This document shows, one piece after another, positions 44,811 to 53,487 of a stretch of 64,000 nucleotides of DNA. Under the pieces are notes generated by a model. That model worked only from the letters and a program-made list of their open reading frames with translations. It was not told the DNA's origin and did no database searches. Positions within the stretch are counted from its first letter, which is position 1. Every line of letters begins with the position of its first letter. A program made the position numbers and the translations under genes. Source of the stretch: Clostridia bacterium (GTDB lineage Bacteria > Bacillota > Clostridia > Oscillospirales > CAG-382); the NCBI GenBank assembly GCA_017447445.1, contig JAFSNK010000021.1, forward strand, positions 103,390 to 167,389. Direction: 5' to 3'.

Positions 44811-46186
44811 TTTACACCCTGGGGAGTGTCCTCAAGTATGATCCCCTTTTCTTTAAGCTCGTTCCTTATGGCGTCCGCCTTCGCGTAATCCTTCGCCTTC
44901 TTTGCCTCGGCGCGCAGCGCGATCATTTCTTCGATATACGCCGTGTCCTCGGTTCCTTCTTCCCTGCCGAACCCGAGCAAATCGCACAGCGGAATGTATA
45001 TTTCTTCGACCTTATCAAGGAATTCACGCGAGCAGTTATGCGCGACCGCCGTGTTTATCGCGCGGGTCATTTCGAAAAGGAACCCGATCGCGTCGGCGGT
45101 GTTCAGATCGTCCTCCATCGCGTCGATGAAAGCCGCCTTCTTTTCCTCCATGAACGCGACGCATTCTTTTTCTTCGGCAGAATACTCGCCGGCGGCGTTC
45201 TTTTCCGCAAATTCAACGTTGGAAAGGCAGTTCTGAAGCCGTTCTACCGCCGCTTTTGATTGAAGCAGCGTATCTTCCGTGTAGTTTATCGGGCTGCGGT
45301 ACTGCGACGAGAGCAGGAAGAACCTCACTGCCTTATAGCCGTATTTCGCCGCCGCGTCCCGCACGAGGAAGAAGTTTCCGGCGGATTTGCTCATTTTCTT
45401 GTTGTCGACGTTAATATGGCCGTTGTGCAGCCAGAAGCGCGCAAGCGGCTTGCCCGTGGCGCATTCGCTCTGCGCTATCTCGTTTTCGTGATGCGGGAAA
45501 ATAAGGTCCACTCCGCCGCCGTGGATATCTATTTCCGTACCGAGAAAGCGGTTTACCATAGCGGAGCATTCGATATGCCAGCCCGGGCGTCCCTCTCCCC
45601 ACGGCGAAGGCCAGGATATCTCGCCTTCCTCTTTTTTGCCCTTCCAGAGCGCAAAATCATAGGGGTGCTTCTTTATTTCGCTGACGTCGATGCGGGCGCC
45701 CGCTTCGAGCTCGTCCATATTGTGATGCGAAAGCTTGCCGTATTCATTGTCGCTCTGCGAATCAAAATACACGTCGCTGCCGGAAACGTAGGCGTGTCCG
45801 GTCGCGATAAGCTTTTCGACGATCTCGATTATCTTATCGATGTTTTCGGTAGCGCGCGGATGCACCGTAGCGTCCCGGACGCCGAGACCGTGCGCGTCTT
45901 TGTAGTATTCTTTGATATATTTTTCCGCGATAGCCGGGACGGTGGTCCCTTCTTCCTTCGCCGCGCGTATCAGTTTATCGTCGACGTCGGTAAAGTTCTG
46001 AACGAACGTTACCTCGTTTCCCTTATATTCGAGATAGCGGCGCAGCATATCAAAAACGACGAAGCAGCGCGCGTTTCCTATATGAAAATAGTTATATACG
46101 GTAGGCCCGCAGACGTACATACGCACCTTGCCGTCTTTAACCGTAAATTCTTCTTTTTTCCGTGTGAGGGTGTTGAAAAGCTTCAT
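44789..46186 (-). CDS. cysS: Cysteine-tRNA ligase
   Basis: Class I synthetase charging tRNA-Cys; zinc-dependent. 465 residues with the HIGH region YNYFHIGNAR, zinc-site CGPTVYN and WHIECSAM, the HHENE segment and the KMSKS loop (KKMSKSAGNF). The C-terminal helical DALR-like domain is complete. Lies 11 bases downstream of pgsA and overlaps mrnC. Confidence 0.97.
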   Translation of the reverse strand: MKLFNTLTRKKEEFTVKDGKVRMYVCGPTVYNYFHIGNARCFVVFDMLRRYLEYKGNEVTFVQNFTDVDDKLIRAAKEEGTTVPAIAEKYIKEYYKDAHGLGVRDATVHPRATENIDKIIEIVEKLIATGHAYVSGSDVYFDSQSDNEYGKLSHHNMDELEAGARIDVSEIKKHPYDFALWKGKKEEGEISWPSPWGEGRPGWHIECSAMVNRFLGTEIDIHGGGVDLIFPHHENEIAQSECATGKPLARFWLHNGHINVDNKKMSKSAGNFFLVRDAAAKYGYKAVRFFLLSSQYRSPINYTEDTLLQSKAAVERLQNCLSNVEFAEKNAAGEYSAEEKECVAFMEEKKAAFIDAMEDDLNTADAIGFLFEMTRAINTAVAHNCSREFLDKVEEIYIPLCDLLGFGREEGTEDTAYIEEMIALRAEAKKAKDYAKADAIRNELKEKGIILEDTPQGVKWKKAQS

Positions 46187-46197
46187 ATGATACCTTC

Positions 46198-46815
46198 TTA
46201 TTTATTCGTGTTTATGAATTTCCAATAGGTCTTTAAGTAATCTATGCCGGAAAGCATGGTGAAGAACAGCATTGCTACCGTCGTAACGGCGGAAAGCACG
46301 CCGTAGGTGAAAGGCATAACGACCGGTTCGAGTATCACCGCGGAAACGGCTATTATCTGAGTGGTGGTCTTTATCTTTCCGAGCTTGCTGGCGGCTATCA
46401 CGGCTCCGTTGGAGGAAACGACCACAAGCCGCATCGAAGTGACCGCGAGCTCGCGGAAGACAACTATAATGGCGGTCCAGAAGAACAGGTGCCTTATTAC
46501 TGCCGCGGGGATTACCGTTTCGAACGAAACCGCTTCGTAATCGAAAATATAACCGGAAAAGCAGATCGCGAACATGGCTCCGAGGATAAGGAATTTATCC
46601 GCAAGCGGGTCCATGAATTTGCCGAAATCGGTTATCATATTCTTTGCCCGCGCGATCCTGCCGTCTAAAAAATCGGTGATCGCGGCAATTATGAAAAGCG
46701 ACGCGGCTATTATTCTGCTTATATTCGGGTTTTCGAAAAAGTTATACGCCAGAAAAACCACGAATACCGGGATGATGAATATTCGCCCTAACGTTAGTTT
46801 GTTCGGAAGATTCAA
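46198..46815 (-). CDS. pgsA: CDP-diacylglycerol-glycerol-3-phosphate phosphatidyltransferase
   Basis: Inner-membrane enzyme making phosphatidylglycerol-phosphate. The CDP-alcohol phosphotransferase motif DG-x2-AR-x8-G-x3-D-x3-D is intact (DGRIARAK, then GKFMDPLAD). 205 residues with about five membrane helices. The start is TTG 46815 behind CGGAGG at eight bases (reads MNLPNKLTLGRI); the longer reading to 46986 overlaps rimO and is rejected. Sits 23 bases after rimO and 11 before cysS. Confidence 0.93.
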   Translation of the reverse strand: MNLPNKLTLGRIFIIPVFVVFLAYNFFENPNISRIIAASLFIIAAITDFLDGRIARAKNMITDFGKFMDPLADKFLILGAMFAICFSGYIFDYEAVSFETVIPAAVIRHLFFWTAIIVVFRELAVTSMRLVVVSSNGAVIAASKLGKIKTTTQIIAVSAVILEPVVMPFTYGVLSAVTTVAMLFFTMLSGIDYLKTYWKFINTNK

Positions 46816-46838
46816 ACAGATCGCCTCCGTTTTAAGAA

Positions 46839-48164
46839 TTATACGAGCTTGCCCAGAAGGTCGTAATCGAGCACCTCGTCTATGCGTACCGTTACGAATT
46901 CGCCGGGACGCACCCTGCGCGACGCGGAAAAGTAAACTTTGCCGTCGATATCGGGCGCGTCGGCGTAGCTTCTGCCGTAGAAGCATTCGGATACTTCGTC
47001 GTAGCCTTCGCAGATCACTTTAAGTTCTTTGCCGACGAAACCGGCGTTGTACTCGTTGTGTATGCGGTTCTGTATCGACATAAGCTCGTCGCAGCGCTTC
47101 TTTTTGGTGTTTTCGGACACCTGCCCCGGGAAATCAAACGCCGGAGTGCCCTCCTCGCGAGAGTATTCGAAAACGCCGAGCCGTTCGAACCGCGTCTCTT
47201 TTATAAAATCGCGCAGCTCGTTGTATTCCGCCGCCTTTTCTCCCGGGAACCCGACTATCACGGTGGTCCTGAGCACTATTCCCGGAACGTTATCGCGCAG
47301 CTTTTTGATTATCGCTTTTATCCCCGCCGAAGTATCGCGGCGGTTCATACGTTTCAATATCCCGTCGTTGATGTGCTGGATCGGCATATCTATGTATTTA
47401 ACGAGCTTTTTATTGTTTTTGAATTCCTCGATGAGCCCGTCTGTGATCCTGTCGGGATAGCAGTAAAGCACGCGTATCCATTCTATGCCGTCGATCTCCG
47501 AAAGTTCGGAAATAAGAGAATCGAGAGCATAGGTGCCGTAGAGATCCTCGCCGTAACGGGTGGTATCCTGCGCGACGAGGCAGATCTCTTTTATGCCTAT
47601 CGAAGCGAGATTCCTTACTTCTTCCGTAATATCGGACATCTGCCTGCTGCGGAACCTGCCGCGGATAGAAGGTATTACGCAGTAGGTGCAGCAGTTGTCG
47701 CATCCTTCGGCGATCTGAACATACGCGAAATGATCCGGCGTGGTGATTATCCTTTCGCCGCCGAGCGGCTGTTTGTCGATATCCCCGAAACTTGAATAGC
47801 TTTCGCCTTCATACGCGACTTCCACCGCATGGCAGATATCGTCCAACGAGCCGGTGCCGAGTATGCAGTTGACTTCGGGAAGCTCTTTAAGCACTTCATC
47901 CTTATATCTTTGCGGAAGGCATCCGGTAACGACAATACCTTTTAACGAGCGGTTCTTTTTGAGCCACGCGATATCAAGTATATTCTCTATCGCTTCGTTT
48001 TTTGCGCTTTCGATGAACGCACAGGTGCTGATGACGATAACGTCCGCGTCGATCTCCTCGGCGACTATCTCCATACCGTGATCGACGAGTTTTGCTATCA
48101 TGACCTCGGTGTTCAGAAGATTCTTCGGACAGCCGAGAGAAACGAAACCGACTTTTATGCTCAT
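46839..48164 (-). CDS. rimO: Ribosomal protein S12 methylthiotransferase RimO
   Basis: Radical-SAM methylthiotransferase that modifies an Asp of ribosomal protein S12. Order over about 441 residues: the N-terminal MTTase domain with cysteines in SLGCPKN, ISTCAFI and VTGCLPQR, radical-SAM motif CDNCCTYC (CxxxCxxC, about 148-155) and a C-terminal TRAM domain. ATG 48164 is chosen; a GTG at 48176 overlapping recX is possible. The gene order recX-rimO-pgsA is common in Bacillota. Confidence 0.94.
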   Translation of the reverse strand: MSIKVGFVSLGCPKNLLNTEVMIAKLVDHGMEIVAEEIDADVIVISTCAFIESAKNEAIENILDIAWLKKNRSLKGIVVTGCLPQRYKDEVLKELPEVNCILGTGSLDDICHAVEVAYEGESYSSFGDIDKQPLGGERIITTPDHFAYVQIAEGCDNCCTYCVIPSIRGRFRSRQMSDITEEVRNLASIGIKEICLVAQDTTRYGEDLYGTYALDSLISELSEIDGIEWIRVLYCYPDRITDGLIEEFKNNKKLVKYIDMPIQHINDGILKRMNRRDTSAGIKAIIKKLRDNVPGIVLRTTVIVGFPGEKAAEYNELRDFIKETRFERLGVFEYSREEGTPAFDFPGQVSENTKKKRCDELMSIQNRIHNEYNAGFVGKELKVICEGYDEVSECFYGRSYADAPDIDGKVYFSASRRVRPGEFVTVRIDEVLDYDLLGKLV

Positions 48165-48168
48165 AGAC

Positions 48169-48786
48169 TTACTCACTTTCGATATTTCTTAAAACGTCGG
48201 ATACGTCGGATGACGAAAACCCGGCGCGCAGCAGACCGGAATAAACCTTCCGGCGGTATTTTTCGTCGGAAGCGATGCGTTCCCCGTCGTACTTTTTCGC
48301 GATATATTCCCTTATGCGTTCGTACTGATCCTCTTCGGCGTATTTAGCCAAAGCGTTTTCGATATTCTCGCGGGAGATGCCGCGGCGGTACAGTTGTTCG
48401 CGTATCCTTCCGAGCCCCATGTTTTTATACTCGTAAAACGTTTCGGCGTACCGTTCGGCAAGGCGAGCGTCGTCTACGTAGCCGCGTTCGGCAAAAAGCG
48501 AAGCGACTTCCGCGCTGAGCTCCGCGGGGAACTTTTTTCTTAACTTATCGCGCAGTTGGCGTTCGGACAGATCGCCGTATTCAAGGTGCGTGAACGCTTT
48601 TTGGATGCAGGCGAGCCGTTCACGCGATTCGCACAGCGAGGCGTATTCGCTTTCGTCAATAACGCCGTCCTCTTCCAAACCGAGCGTGTCGACGTCGTGC
48701 GCGGTTATGCGGAAGCTTTCGCCTTCGCAGATAACTGTCACCTCGTTGCTGCCCTCGGCGCGTCTGATCGCGTTTATCCGGTACAT
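48169..48786 (-). CDS. recX: RecX regulatory protein
   Basis: Modulator of RecA filament activity. 205 residues built of three-helix RecX repeats, with LSERQLRDKLRKKFP, VDDARLAERYAETF and LGRIREQLYRRGI segments typical of the family. It follows recA by 12 bases in the same SOS-controlled transcript, the usual RecX location. Confidence 0.92.
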   Translation of the reverse strand: MYRINAIRRAEGSNEVTVICEGESFRITAHDVDTLGLEEDGVIDESEYASLCESRERLACIQKAFTHLEYGDLSERQLRDKLRKKFPAELSAEVASLFAERGYVDDARLAERYAETFYEYKNMGLGRIREQLYRRGISRENIENALAKYAEEDQYERIREYIAKKYDGERIASDEKYRRKVYSGLLRAGFSSSDVSDVLRNIESE

Positions 48787-48798
48787 ACTGAAAGCGGC

Positions 48799-49851
48799 TT
48801 ACTGCTCTTCGTCGAAGTATTCGTCGGCGCTGACGGTTTCGGGACGGTGCCCGCCTTTGGCTCCGGTGCAGACCGCGAGTATCTTGGAAGCGAGCTCGTC
48901 CGCAAGCTCTTTGTTCTCCTCCAGCAGAGCGCGCACTTTATCCTTGCCCTGACCGAGCTTTTCGCCGTCGTAGGAAAGCCAAGAGCCGCTCTTTTCGATA
49001 AGGCCGTTGGCGATGCCGAGTTCTATTATCTCGCTCTCGCGGGAAATGCCTTTGCCGTAAATGATATCGAACTCCGCGGTGCGGAAGGGCGGAGCGACTT
49101 TGTTTTTGACGACTTTGCATTTGACGTGGTTGCCGATTATCTCGCTGCCGTTCTTAAGCTGTTCCGATTTGCGGACGTCGAGCCGCACGGACGCGTAGAA
49201 TTTGAGCGCTCTGCCGCCGGTTGTGGTCTCGGGGTTGCCGTACACTATGCCCACCTTTTCGCGAAGCTGGTTTATGAATATGACGATGCAGCTCGATTTG
49301 GCGATGGCGCCGGAAAGCTTGCGCAGCGCCTGGGACATAAGTCTTGCGTGAAGACCGACGTGCGAATCGCCCATATCGCCGTCGATCTCGTTCTTCGGCA
49401 CGAGCGCCGCGACCGAGTCTACGACCACGACTTCGACAGCGCCGGAACGGACGAGCGCTTCGGTTATCTCGAGCGCCTGTTCGCCGTAATCGGGCTGGGA
49501 CACGAGCAGAGCGTCGGTATCTACGCCGAGCGCGTGCGCGTAGATCGGATCGAGCGCGTGCTCCGCGTCGATGAACGCGGCTTCTCCGCCCGCTTTCTGC
49601 ACCTCCGCGATTATATGGAGCGCAAGAGTCGTTTTACCGGAAGATTCCGGGCCGAAGATCTCTATTATCCTGCCCTTGGGAACGCCGCCGATACCCAAAG
49701 CGATATCGAGAGAGAGCGAACCGGTGGGAACGCTTTTGACTTCCATACCCGCGTTTTCGCCCAAGCGCATAATGGCGCCTTTGCCGCACTGCTTTTCTAT
49801 TTGTGCAAGAGCCGTTTCAAGCGCCTGTCTTTTACTGTCCTTTGTAGCCAT
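48799..49851 (-). CDS. recA: Recombinase RecA
   Basis: ATP-dependent strand-exchange protein and SOS coprotease. 350 residues with the N-terminal helix, Walker [10 protein letters not shown] (about 67-75), Walker [11 protein letters not shown]1/L2 loops ([40 protein letters not shown]) and an acidic C-terminal tail. No intein. The promoter carries a LexA box overlapping the start of transcription. Confidence 0.98.
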   Translation of the reverse strand: MATKDSKRQALETALAQIEKQCGKGAIMRLGENAGMEVKSVPTGSLSLDIALGIGGVPKGRIIEIFGPESSGKTTLALHIIAEVQKAGGEAAFIDAEHALDPIYAHALGVDTDALLVSQPDYGEQALEITEALVRSGAVEVVVVDSVAALVPKNEIDGDMGDSHVGLHARLMSQALRKLSGAIAKSSCIVIFINQLREKVGIVYGNPETTTGGRALKFYASVRLDVRKSEQLKNGSEIIGNHVKCKVVKNKVAPPFRTAEFDIIYGKGISRESEIIELGIANGLIEKSGSWLSYDGEKLGQGKDKVRALLEENKELADELASKILAVCTGAKGGHRPETVSADEYFDEEQ

Positions 49852-49864
49852 ATTTTACCTCCGT

Positions 49865-49878
49865 CGAACTTTTGTTCT
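49865..49878 (-). promoter_or_regulatory. LexA (SOS) box upstream of recA
   Basis: On the minus strand AGAACAAAAGTTCG, matching the Gram-positive consensus CGAAC-N4-GTTCG at both GAAC and GTTC half-sites. It lies just downstream of the -10 box, where LexA would block initiation. Confidence 0.88.
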
Positions 49879-49883
49879 TTTTT

Positions 49884-49912
49884 ATTATAACACGCCGCGT
49901 ACGGTTTGTCAA
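49884..49912 (-). promoter_or_regulatory. Sigma-A promoter of the recA-lexA operon
   Basis: Minus strand consensus -35 TTGACA (49907-49912), 17-base spacer, consensus -10 TATAAT (49884-49889). The rest of the 218-base gap before prs is AT-rich with no ORF seen. Confidence 0.88.
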
Positions 49913-50069
49913 TCGCTTTTTCTTCATTTTCACGTCTTTTGTCGGTTTATACATTTTTCGTCAAAAGAACATAAAAAAAACTTTTGTTTTGTTGAAAAGA
50001 CATATATACAAAACCGCGATTTTGAGATAAAATATTATCACAATGAAATAAACGGCAAGGAGAAACAAC

Positions 50070-51191
50070 ATGGCGGCTAATTCTCATCACGGCAAAATGG
50101 GTCTTATCGTAATGCAGAGCTGCACGCAGCTCGGCACAGAGGTGGACCAGTTCATCAAGCAGTTGAGAAACGAGGATGAAAGCGAGGAAAGCTATATCAT
50201 CCCCATTCAGGAGATCCGTTTCAGCAACGGCGAAGGCAAAGTAAAGATCAACGATTCGGTCCGCGGCAGAGATATCTATATTCTTTGCGACATAGGCAAC
50301 TACAGTTGTACCTATAATCTTTACGGACACGAAAACTTTATGAGTCCGGACGAACACTTCCGCGACATCAAACGCGTGCTTTCCGCCATAAACGGCAAAG
50401 CCGACAGGATAACCGTGCTTATGCCGCTCCTTTATTCCTCGCGCCAGCACAAGCGCAAAGGCAGAGAATCGCTCGACTGCGCGATGGCTCTTGAAGAACT
50501 GCAGGCGCTCGGAGTCGACTGCATACTCACCTTCGACGCGCACGACCCGACTATCTGCAACGCCATACCCAGCACTTCTTTCGAAAACATATATCCCACC
50601 TATTCAATGCTGAAGCGCTTTATTCAGAACGAGGGCGACGATATATTCAAGGATAATATGACGGTCATCAGCCCGGATACCGGCGCGATGGACCGCGCGG
50701 TGTATTACGCGAACGTGCTTGGGCTCGACGTAGGTATGTTCTACAAGAGGCGCGACCACACGCGAATAGTAAACGGCAAGAACCCGATAGTCCAGCATGA
50801 ATACATAGGCGGTCCGCTTGAAAACAAGCGCGTGCTTATAATCGACGATATGATCGCCTCCGGCGAATCGGTTATCGACGTTATCAACGAGATCCAGAAG
50901 CAGAACGTTTCCGACGTATACGCCGCGGTGACCTTCGCGTTTTTCACCAACGGGCTTGAAAAGTTCGACAAGCTTTACGAGGAAGGCAAGCTCAAAAAGA
51001 TCTATTCCACCAACCTTACCTACGTTTCGCCCGAGCTTATGAGCCGCCCGTGGTTCGTTCCCGTCGATATGTCCAAGTTCATAGCGAAGATACTCAACAC
51101 GCTGAACAACGACGAATCGATCTCCCCGCTGCTCGACAGCGCAGCGCGTATCCGCCGCCTGCTCAAACGCTATAATCAGCTCCCGGAATAA
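50070..51191 (+). CDS. prs: Ribose-phosphate pyrophosphokinase, divergent long form
   Basis: Makes PRPP from ribose-5-phosphate and ATP for nucleotide, His and Trp synthesis. 373 residues, longer than the usual ~315, with two type I phosphoribosyltransferase folds. The ATP/metal region is ILTFDAHDP (canonical VDLHA-like), the flexible loop has FYKRRDHTR, and the PRPP-binding loop reads LIIDDMIASGESV in place of the common DDIIDTGGT. Insertions occur near residues 35-75 and before the C-terminus. It belongs to a variant group seen in clostridia; catalytic activity seems likely but the loop changes deserve note. Monocistronic, with a terminator. Confidence 0.85.
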   Translation: MAANSHHGKMGLIVMQSCTQLGTEVDQFIKQLRNEDESEESYIIPIQEIRFSNGEGKVKINDSVRGRDIYILCDIGNYSCTYNLYGHENFMSPDEHFRDIKRVLSAINGKADRITVLMPLLYSSRQHKRKGRESLDCAMALEELQALGVDCILTFDAHDPTICNAIPSTSFENIYPTYSMLKRFIQNEGDDIFKDNMTVISPDTGAMDRAVYYANVLGLDVGMFYKRRDHTRIVNGKNPIVQHEYIGGPLENKRVLIIDDMIASGESVIDVINEIQKQNVSDVYAAVTFAFFTNGLEKFDKLYEEGKLKKIYSTNLTYVSPELMSRPWFVPVDMSKFIAKILNTLNNDESISPLLDSAARIRRLLKRYNQLPE

Positions 51192-51214
51192 TAAAACGGC
51201 AAACCGAAAAACAG

Positions 51215-51247
51215 ATGCGCTTCGCCCGAGGCGCATTTTGTTCTGTT
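51215..51247 (+). terminator. Terminator after prs
   Basis: Stem ATGCGCTT (51215-51222) / AGGCGCAT (51229-51236), followed by TTTGTTCTGTTT. Confidence 0.75.
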
Positions 51248-51300
51248 TGATTTTGATAATATAAAATGTAAAAACATATGAAAAAATGCGAAATTTGTTG

Positions 51301-51329
51301 TTGACAAAGCAAAATAATTATGTTATTAT
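51301..51329 (+). promoter_or_regulatory. Sigma-A promoter of rpsF-ssb-rpsR
   Basis: -35 TTGACA (51301-51306), 17-base spacer, -10 TATTAT (51324-51329). Confidence 0.75.
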
Positions 51330-51354
51330 AACTGTGTATGAAAACTTATGTTTT

Positions 51355-51397
51355 CTCCTTACTCCGCACCTGTTGCGGGGTCAAAGTCCAAAAGGAG
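51355..51397 (+). promoter_or_regulatory. rpsF leader with sequestered ribosome-binding site
   Basis: CTCCTT (51355-51360) can pair with AAGGAG of the ribosome-binding site (51392-51397). Enclosed is an 8-bp hairpin ACTCCGCA/TGCGGGGT (51361-51381, one G-U pair) with a CCTGT loop. Many bacteria autoregulate this operon by S6:S18 binding to the rpsF leader; this could be that element, but I could not align it to a known motif. Confidence 0.45.
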
Positions 51398-51404
51398 GTG
51401 TTAA

Positions 51405-51701
51405 ATGATGGAGCAGAAATCTTTGTACGAAACCGTGTTTGTCGTAAACAGCGCGCTTGGCGAAGAAGCAGTCCAGGCGATCTGCGACAAGTTTACCTCT
51501 CTCATTGAAGCGAACGCAGAAGTCGATTCGGTCAATGTTTGGGGCAACCGGAAATTTGCGTACCCCATCGAGGATCTTACCGAAGGTTACTACGTTCTCG
51601 TCAAATTCAAATCGGCGCACGACTTCCCGACCGAGCTTGACAGAATTTATAACATAACCGACGGCATTCTTCGTTCGCTCATCGTTAAGTGCGAACAGTA
51701 A
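51405..51701 (+). CDS. rpsF: 30S ribosomal protein S6
   Basis: Small-subunit protein that binds 16S rRNA as a dimer with S18. 98 residues starting with YETVFVVNSALGEEAVQAI (after MMEQKSL), with the central VNVWGNRKFAYPIEDLTEGYYVLVKF motif. AAGGAGG lies seven bases before the first of two adjacent ATG codons. First gene of rpsF-ssb-rpsR. Confidence 0.96.
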   Translation: MMEQKSLYETVFVVNSALGEEAVQAICDKFTSLIEANAEVDSVNVWGNRKFAYPIEDLTEGYYVLVKFKSAHDFPTELDRIYNITDGILRSLIVKCEQ

Positions 51702-51732
51702 AACAGCTTCATTTCGAAAGGTGAGGTAAAAA

Positions 51733-52179
51733 ATGGCATTCAACAAAGTTATATTAGTAGGTAATCTTACCGCCGATCCGGAACTCAAAACCACTCCGAG
51801 CGGCGTCTCGCTTACAACGTTTTCCATTGCCGTTAACCGCCGTTTTGCAAAATCCGGCGAACAGGCGCAGACCGATTTCTTCAACATCACGGCCTGGCGC
51901 CAGACGGCTGAATTCGTCACGCGGTTCTTCACCAAGGGTCGTCCCATACTTGTTTGCGGCAGTCTGCAGACACGCACCTGGACAGACAACAACGGAACCA
52001 AGCATTACGCTACGGACATTATAGCCGACGAGGTTTCTTTTGTCGACAGGAAATCCGATAACCCCAACGCGGGCGGATACAACGCACCCGCGCAGAATGC
52101 CCAGCAGCCCACCTACAGCACCCCTACGGCGGATTCGGGATTCGAGGATCTTTCCGCGGATGACGAACTGCCCTTCTAA
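51733..52179 (+). CDS. ssb: Single-stranded DNA-binding protein
   Basis: 148 residues: an OB-fold domain (about 1-105) beginning [19 protein letters not shown] and containing [19 protein letters not shown], a Gly/Asn/Gln/Pro-rich linker, and the acidic C-terminal tip DDELPF that recruits partner proteins. Between rpsF and rpsR, the conserved order. Confidence 0.97.
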   Translation: MAFNKVILVGNLTADPELKTTPSGVSLTTFSIAVNRRFAKSGEQAQTDFFNITAWRQTAEFVTRFFTKGRPILVCGSLQTRTWTDNNGTKHYATDIIADEVSFVDRKSDNPNAGGYNAPAQNAQQPTYSTPTADSGFEDLSADDELPF

Positions 52180-52202
52180 ACAATCTGACAAGGAGGAACA
52201 CC

Positions 52203-52565
52203 ATGGATAACGAACAGGTCGTTGTAAACGAAGAAGAAGAGATTATCGAAGAAGCTCCCGTTTCGGAAGAGACCGAAGCCAAAGAGCCGAAAGAAAATAG
52301 AGAACCCAGAGAAGCGCGCGAACAGCACGACCCGGCAAAAGCCGCTTTCCGCAACAAAAGAAGGAAAAAGGTCTGCGCTTTCTGCGCCGATAAGATCGAC
52401 TACATCGATTACAAGGATATCAACCGTATAAGGAAGAACCTTTCCGAGCGCGCGAAGATACTTCCGCGCAGAGTTACCGGTACCTGTGCCCGCCACCAGA
52501 GGCAGCTCACCATCGCTGTCAAGCGCGCAAGGCATCTTGCTCTTATTCCTTATATCACCGACTGA
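52203..52565 (+). CDS. rpsR: 30S ribosomal protein S18 with long acidic N-terminal extension
   Basis: The S18 core occupies residues about 50-120: [26 protein letters not shown]-like [28 protein letters not shown] and [10 protein letters not shown]. Cysteines in CAFC and CARH suggest a zinc-binding (C+) S18. The first ~50 residues are an unusual Glu-rich tail ([19 protein letters not shown]) ending in Arg/Glu repeats, making 120 residues against the usual 70-90. The GGAGG before ATG 52203 supports the start. Last gene of the operon. Confidence 0.95.
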   Translation: MDNEQVVVNEEEEIIEEAPVSEETEAKEPKENREPREAREQHDPAKAAFRNKRRKKVCAFCADKIDYIDYKDINRIRKNLSERAKILPRRVTGTCARHQRQLTIAVKRARHLALIPYITD

Positions 52566-52575
52566 TCTACGTCGC

Positions 52576-52608
52576 AAACGGGCAGGCATTATTGTCTGTC
52601 CGTTTTTT
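52576..52608 (+). terminator. Terminator after rpsR
   Basis: Stem ACGGGCAG (52578-52585) / CTGTCCGT (52596-52603), followed by six T. Confidence 0.85.
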
Positions 52609-52623
52609 CGTTGAGGGAACGCC

Positions 52624-53433
52624 ATGCTTGAAAAGATAAAAGAAATACTTAAAGCCGAGGGGCTGGAAAGCGCGGGTATGCTTCCGATAAGCGAATGCGA
52701 GATAATAAACCCGCGTCTGCTGCCGGATTTCGCAAAAAGCGCCGTGATGTTCACGATCCCATACCGCACTTTCGATACCCCGGCTTCGGACGGGTTTTCG
52801 GAATACGCCCGGATGTACGATTACCACAAATTCGCGCGCGGGCTTTACGAAAGGATAGTCCCCGCCGTCGAAAGCGCAACGGTCGCAAAAGTCCGCGGCT
52901 TCTGCGACCATTCGCCTATTAACGAAAAGCTCGCCGCCGCGAAATGCGGTTTGGGCGTTATAGGGCGCAATTCGCTGTTTATCGACAAACGCTACGGCAG
53001 CTTCGTTTTCCTCGGTTCGATGATTACCGACGCGGAATGCGAAGAGCGCGCGAAGCCGGTGGAATACTGCGTAAACTGCGGCAGATGCGCCGAAAAATGC
53101 CCCGGCAAAGCGATAGGCGAAAACGGGATAGCCCCCGCGAAATGCCTTTCGTCTATTTCGCAGAGCAAGCACCGGACCGAAGAGGAGCGCCTGTTGCTGC
53201 GCGAAAACGGCGTTATTTGGGGGTGCGATATCTGCCAGCTCGTCTGCCCTTACAACGATACCGCCGAAAGATCGAAGATAGCTTATTTCAAAGAGACGCG
53301 CAGAGAAAGAATAGACAAAGAATTCATCGAATCGCTTTCCAAGGAAGAATTCGAAAAATACGCGTTTTCTTACAGGGGCAGAAAGCTCGTGCTTGAAAAT
53401 ATCGAAAACGCAAGCGGCAAAACACTTGACTAA
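52624..53433 (+). CDS. queG: Epoxyqueuosine reductase QueG, short form
   Basis: Cobalamin- and Fe-S-dependent enzyme for the last step of tRNA queuosine synthesis. 269 residues, shorter than the ~380 of Escherichia coli because the C-terminal HEAT-like domain is missing. Visible: KCGLGVIGRNSLFI, ferredoxin cluster motif CVNCGRCAEKCPGKAI and the second half CDICQLVCPYN, giving two 4Fe-4S sites. Short QueG-like proteins are common in clostridia. Coupled to nothing downstream; the next gene has its own promoter. Confidence 0.88.
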   Translation: MLEKIKEILKAEGLESAGMLPISECEIINPRLLPDFAKSAVMFTIPYRTFDTPASDGFSEYARMYDYHKFARGLYERIVPAVESATVAKVRGFCDHSPINEKLAAAKCGLGVIGRNSLFIDKRYGSFVFLGSMITDAECEERAKPVEYCVNCGRCAEKCPGKAIGENGIAPAKCLSSISQSKHRTEEERLLLRENGVIWGCDICQLVCPYNDTAERSKIAYFKETRRERIDKEFIESLSKEEFEKYAFSYRGRKLVLENIENASGKTLD

Positions 53434-53454
53434 ACGCCGCCGGGATGATAGAAT
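53426..53454 (+). promoter_or_regulatory. Promoter of the XRE-cupin-rsmA pair
   Basis: -35 TTGACT (53426-53431), 17-base spacer, -10 TAGAAT (53449-53454). The -35 box overlaps the queG stop codon. Confidence 0.65.
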
Positions 53455-53487
53455 ACATATTGTTATAAGGTTTTAACGGAGGACGCC

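Noticed and set aside
46816-46986. Longer N-terminus for PgsA
   Set aside because: The extra 57 residues overlap rimO and are Arg-rich shadow sequence; the TTG at 46815 has a strong ribosome-binding site.
48556-49890. A 444-codon open frame on the plus strand
   Set aside because: Antisense to recA and recX; it would also run over the recA promoter and LexA box.
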